The translations under genes were made by a program, and so were the position numbers. Shown here in pieces: positions 60,679-64,000 of a DNA stretch of 64,000 bases. The notes below the pieces were generated by a model. The model did no database searches, was not told the DNA's origin, and saw only the letters and a program-made list of their open reading frames with translations. This stretch comes from CAZUZS01 sp964624795 (GTDB lineage: Bacteria > Calditrichota > Calditrichia > RBG-13-44-9), in assembly GCA_964624795.1 (NCBI GenBank), contig CAZUZS010000003.1:84099-148098 (forward strand), read 5' to 3'. Each line of letters opens with the position of its first letter. Position 1 is the stretch's first letter.

Positions 60679-62127
60679 TTAATCGCTGGTTGCCTGCTCC
60701 GCAGACGATTTGAGATCAATAATGATTTCAATGCGCCGATTTAGCTCCCGGCCTTCCATCGTATCGTTGCTGGCAATCGGGCGGCTTTCGCCATAACCGA
60801 TGCTTTCGAACTGATCGGGCGGCAGACCCATATTGGCTTCAAGGTAAGCACGAACTGCGGCAGCACGATTTTCGGAAAGATTGAGATTGTAAGCATCATT
60901 GCCCTGGGAATCCGTATGACCCGCAATCAGGATTTTTTTGTTGGGGAATTCGCGCAACGCCCGCATGACTTTGGTCAGCAGAATAAAATGCTCCGGAGTG
61001 ATGACCGCCGAGCCGGAACGAAAAGTGAGTCCATATAACCGGATAATCATCTGATTCTCGGAAAGTAACACCTGCGCTTCGTCTTTTGTAAAATTCTTCT
61101 CTATTTTTTGAAGCTTCTCTTCCCACTCTTTCTTCTCCTGAAGTTCGGTTACCACCGTCTTTTCATATTGCTGGATTTTTTGTTTGAGACTTTCATTCTC
61201 ATCCTGCGCAGTGTTCAAATCCTCTTTCAGAGATTTATTTTCCTCTTTCAAATTCTGGATTGCCAGAACAATATCTTTCTCCGTATCCGCCAGGCCGTTT
61301 TCATAATGCCCTTCAAATCCCAATTGTTCGGCGATGTGATCCATCCGGTCCTCAAAATCGCGGATCAGCATTTCCCAATTCTTGTCATCTTTTTTCAATT
61401 TCTTGATTACCTGCGCCAGGTACATGGCGTGTTTTACCTGGTACTCCGCTTTTTCGGCTGTTTCCCGGGCATTGCTTTTTGCATAGCGGTTGCTGTTTAG
61501 AATCACCAGTACTTCATCATACAGATTGTGCGCCTCTTTCAGGGTAAACGGCGCCTGGTCCTTTACATCCTGTTCATCCGCTTGCTTCAGCAGTTCCTTA
61601 ACATTGCCAATAATGTTCTCCTTAATGGCCCGAAGCTCGGACTGCCGGTAAGCTTCTTCGGTCTTCGCCGCCGTATTCCGGGCGCCGTTCAAATCGCCTC
61701 TTTCCAATTTCTGGCTGGCTTCCATGAACAGATCTTCACTTTCCTGGAATTCTTTTGCGGCATATTCCGGTGCCTGGACATTCAGGGCGTCTTCACGGGC
61801 CTGCAGCACATCCTTGAAAAGGATCTTACCCTGCTGGCCTACATCATCTACCAAACGGAGATAGCGGGTCGCCTTTTCCAGCTTGTCCTGAATGCCGCGG
61901 ATATCTTTTCCTGCCTGAAAATCCTTTTTCGCTTTGTCCAGTTCCTCTTCGGCTTTTTTGAAATTTGTGGGAGAAATTATATCAAGATTATCCTGCCGCT
62001 TCTGACTCATTTCATTTTCAATCGCTTTAATACGGCTTTCAATATCCTGCTGTGCCAGCAAACCCATGGACATGACCAGCATAAGAAAAACCGCCGTTGC
62101 AGCTACGAACCCTGAAAATTTGAACAC
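60679..62127 (-). CDS. OmpA-family peptidoglycan-associated coiled-coil protein
   Basis: A 482-residue exported protein. The start is GTG at 62127 with an ideal AGGAGG six bases upstream, and a signal peptide runs to about residue 26 (LLAQ). Residues about 27-350 are almost entirely helical: a DUF4398-like TPR/helical region (FKKAEEELDKAKKDFQAGKD...) and a coiled coil (about 285-345, 'LKEENKSLKEDLNTAQDENESLKQKI'). Residues about 365-470 are an OmpA/MotB domain with 'LTFRSGSAVITPEHF', 'ILIAGHTDSQGNDAYNLNLSENRAAAVRAYLEANMG' and 'IGYGESRPIASNDTMEGRELNRRIEI', including the DAP-binding Asp and Arg. It probably tethers the envelope to peptidoglycan. Confidence 0.9.
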   Translation of the reverse strand: MFKFSGFVAATAVFLMLVMSMGLLAQQDIESRIKAIENEMSQKRQDNLDIISPTNFKKAEEELDKAKKDFQAGKDIRGIQDKLEKATRYLRLVDDVGQQGKILFKDVLQAREDALNVQAPEYAAKEFQESEDLFMEASQKLERGDLNGARNTAAKTEEAYRQSELRAIKENIIGNVKELLKQADEQDVKDQAPFTLKEAHNLYDEVLVILNSNRYAKSNARETAEKAEYQVKHAMYLAQVIKKLKKDDKNWEMLIRDFEDRMDHIAEQLGFEGHYENGLADTEKDIVLAIQNLKEENKSLKEDLNTAQDENESLKQKIQQYEKTVVTELQEKKEWEEKLQKIEKNFTKDEAQVLLSENQMIIRLYGLTFRSGSAVITPEHFILLTKVMRALREFPNKKILIAGHTDSQGNDAYNLNLSENRAAAVRAYLEANMGLPPDQFESIGYGESRPIASNDTMEGRELNRRIEIIIDLKSSAEQATSD

Positions 62128-62748
62128 GTTTTACCTCCTGAACATTTATTGACTATTTTTTCTTTTTAAACTAAACTATCTCATAAATTTAACAACTTTT
62201 TCCTGTAAGTCAACCGATACATTTCCAAATGATTTGTGCAGAGAGCAATACAATCATTTGATTTCCTGGCAATTTTGATGCTCAGCGATGATTCGGCTAT
62301 CTTAAAAAATTTTCCCCGCCATACAGGAAAGATGCGAAGAATTTGAATGAACAGACCATCTGCGACCTCTTTACTATCGGGACTGTTCAAACAAAAGCCA
62401 ACGACGGCTGTGCCGATTGAAAACATAGAATTGGTTTCCGTGTATTAAAAGCCCGCCAGAGTTTATAAATCAAAATTGCTTTGCACCCTTGCCAATTCAG
62501 GCAGAAATGATGCCAGATGGGTTGAGAATCGACAGAAAGAATTTATTTCCAACAAGCTACCGTAATGCTTAGGTGACAGCGCTTTCCTTTTGCATTCCTT
62601 GAACCCGCCATGAAATACCCGCCGAGATCATTTCAAAAGAATGTGCAATATTTTCTCGTTTTTATAGTGAATGCTTAGGATTCCGGACTATGAGAAGGTC
62701 GGAGAGTTCTTTCAATCTCTGCCGCTATTGAGATGAGATTCTGCAAGT
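62128..62748. other. Intergenic region between the TrpF-like and OmpA-family genes
   Basis: 621 bp, one of the longest gene-free stretches. An 81-codon minus-strand frame (62181-62426) has no ribosome binding site or recognisable motif. I see no RNA gene or repeat. The OmpA-family promoter should lie near 62150-62210, which is A/T-rich. Confidence 0.45.
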
Positions 62749-63438
62749 TTAGCGTATGATGTTAAAAGCATCCTTGGCCTCGGAGACAAACGCTTCTACC
62801 AGCGACCGATCCTTGCGTCCGTCCGGTGCTTCCACGCCGGTGTGGCTGTCTACTGCCGCCGGTCGAACTTCCAGTATCGCTTTTCGCACATTTGCCGGGT
62901 TTAATCCGCCGGCCAGAATAACCGGGTGCGGCGAGACCTCCACCAACTTGCGGCTCACCTCCCAATTATGAGTCTTGCCGGTAGCGCCACTGGCACCGCT
63001 GACCGGATCGAATGTATCGGTAATAAATGCGTCTGCGCAGGCAGAAAAATCCTTGATTGTCTGTTTCAGCTCCGAATAATTATCCTCTTTCACCACCAAG
63101 CTTTTGATGATCGATATTTCAGGCGCTGCTGATTTTACCTTTTCTGCTTCCTTTACCGGCAGCTTTCCATGAAGCTGCACAATTGAAACGCCCAGTTTGC
63201 GGCTTAACCGAACGATTTCATCCGCATGCCGCAGATAAGTAATCAGCACCGCGGTAGTGGCAGCGGGCAGCTTCTTGATTATTTGCAACGCTTCATTTTC
63301 ATCGAGATCCTGCTGGTGAACATCCAGGCGAAGCGGAAATCCGATGAAACGCACCCCACACTCCGCTAACATTTGCGCTTCGGTTTCATCCAGCACGCCT
63401 GCGATCTGAATACTGTTTCGAACATTTAACTCCAGCAT
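62749..63438 (-). CDS. TrpF-like (phosphoribosylanthranilate isomerase family) protein lacking the catalytic Cys
   Basis: A 229-residue TIM-barrel protein from the ATG at 63438 (AGGAGG just before it). A TTG 18 codons upstream is possible but would add a non-homologous extension. TrpF landmarks: strand 1 IQIAGV where TrpF has KICG, so the catalytic Cys is Ala13; 'VSIVQLHG'; 'AFITDTFD' with the catalytic Asp at 141; 'GKTHNWE'; the phosphate loop 'VILAGGLNPANV' and 'VDSHTGVE' (normally VD.SSGVE). Absence of the Cys, with no other trp genes nearby, suggests it is not a standard tryptophan-pathway isomerase. Substrate unknown. Confidence 0.8.
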   Translation of the reverse strand: MLELNVRNSIQIAGVLDETEAQMLAECGVRFIGFPLRLDVHQQDLDENEALQIIKKLPAATTAVLITYLRHADEIVRLSRKLGVSIVQLHGKLPVKEAEKVKSAAPEISIIKSLVVKEDNYSELKQTIKDFSACADAFITDTFDPVSGASGATGKTHNWEVSRKLVEVSPHPVILAGGLNPANVRKAILEVRPAAVDSHTGVEAPDGRKDRSLVEAFVSEAKDAFNIIR

Positions 63439-63495
63439 ATCCTCCTCGCCACTTTCAGCGGTGATTCCGTTTTGCTCTTGGAAACCATTCAAAGG

Positions 63496-63903
63496 CTAAT
63501 TTTTGCCTACGGAACTCCTGTGCTTTTGCAGCCGGAGAATCCACCACCAGCCGAGAAGCGACCCGGCTACGTAGTAGAAAAAATCGGAAATTGAAAAAGA
63601 GTTACCCAGGACCGTCCTGCCGATGAAATAGCTTCGCAACGCTTCCAAAATGGGCGGATGCCAGAGCTGTAAAATCTCTAATATGCAGGTAGCTGCAAAA
63701 ACACCCAGGGCGATTTTCCAGGCCTTTGCCTTGGGCAGGATGAGGAAAACGATCAGGCACCAGAAGATTTCATAGAACAACCCTCCAAGAGAATCGTTCA
63801 CCCATTCCCGGGCGGGACCATCATAGAATTTCGTATAAAACCCAAGGGGCACGATAATCAGAATGGAAATAATTGCGCCGAAGCGTTCTTTCAGGAAAGC
63901 CAT
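63496..63903 (-). CDS. DUF2809-like small membrane protein
   Basis: A 135-residue integral membrane protein with four TM segments (about 8-24, 42-57, 63-81 and 107-126). The sequence 'EILQLWHPP..E..RSYFIGRTVLGNSFSISDFFYYVAGSLLG' matches the DUF2809 pattern (R....GRT.LG..FS..DF..Y..G...G), found next to diverse genes and of unknown function. It lies 58 bases upstream of the TrpF-like ATG and may be cotranscribed with it. The ATG has no strong ribosome binding site. Confidence 0.82.
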   Translation of the reverse strand: MAFLKERFGAIISILIIVPLGFYTKFYDGPAREWVNDSLGGLFYEIFWCLIVFLILPKAKAWKIALGVFAATCILEILQLWHPPILEALRSYFIGRTVLGNSFSISDFFYYVAGSLLGWWWILRLQKHRSSVGKN

Positions 63904-64000
63904 TTTTTATCACTTAAAAATTTAATCGGCCCGGTATGAAGTTGCATAATCAGTGAAAAATGAAATCCTGACGGGATTTACGGAATTTACCGGATGCAAA

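Noticed and set aside
62181..62426. 81-codon minus-strand frame upstream of the OmpA-family gene
   Set aside because: No start signal and no family resemblance; its direction and position fit chance opening in a non-coding spacer.
1..64000. tRNA, rRNA, CRISPR arrays, transposases or integrases
   Set aside because: I looked for T-loop-like GTTCGA patterns, regularly spaced repeats and transposase motifs and saw none that hold up.

Overview
The window looks like chromosomal DNA from a diderm (LPS-bearing), flagellated bacterium with a type IV pilus-like machine. The LpxC-FabZ fusion, the tamB-bamA-skp-lpx gene order, the N-terminus of a BNR/sortilin-repeat protein and the style of the pilin-like genes all point to the FCB superphylum, probably an uncultured Calditrichota/KSB1-like lineage. 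That placement is inference. Two runs of exactly 100 N (5308-5407 and 19094-19193) show that this is a gapped, probably metagenome-derived, assembly.

Layout. (1) 1-6521, minus strand: the flagellar basal-body and export operon flgB-flgC-fliE-fliF-fliG-fliH-fliI-fliJ (fliJ cut by the window edge), with a very good sigma-54 promoter just upstream of flgB. (2) 6988-20072, plus strand: an envelope-biogenesis block of tamB, bamA, skp, lpxD, an lpxC-fabZ fusion, lpxA, a lipoate/octanoate transferase and rseP, with terminators after skp and rseP. (3) 20309-25442: an MmgE/PrpD protein and three uncharacterised envelope proteins. (4) 25777-34862, plus strand: mfd, three consecutive parvulin-type chaperones (the third SurA-like), then a sigma-54-dependent response regulator whose stop overlaps the start of a PqqD-like gene. 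(5) 35221-43913: assorted genes, including an unrecognised protein, a 5'-nucleotidase-family protein with altered catalytic residues, a TPR plus periplasmic-binding protein of LpoA-like architecture, a sugar isomerase-like protein, an aspartase/fumarase, a methyltransferase and a truncated BNR-repeat gene. (6) 43981-56634, minus strand: a complete-looking but unusual type IV pilus-like locus. (7) 57320-63903, minus strand: uppP, larE-pgeF-beta-barrel, an OmpA-family protein, a TrpF-like protein lacking the catalytic Cys, and a DUF2809-like membrane protein.

The most unusual system is region 6. In transcription order it encodes an abundant pilin-like protein followed by a terminator-like hairpin, PilC with a duplicated N-terminal module, PilB, two small single-TM proteins, a large pilin-like protein, PilT, a PilM-PilN fusion, a PilO-PilP fusion, a short secretin and an Ig-like lipoprotein. 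None of the four pilin-like proteins carries the class III prepilin motif (G|F with Glu at +5), and no prepilin peptidase gene lies in the window. This suggests a divergent type IV filament machine in which the four alignment-complex proteins are made as two polypeptides, and whose subunits may be processed differently or not at all.

Regions 2, 4 and 7 cooperate in building the outer membrane and wall: lipid A synthesis, beta-barrel insertion, periplasmic chaperoning, lipid carrier recycling and peptidoglycan editing. The sigma-54 activator in region 4 is a candidate regulator for the sigma-54 promoter in region 1.
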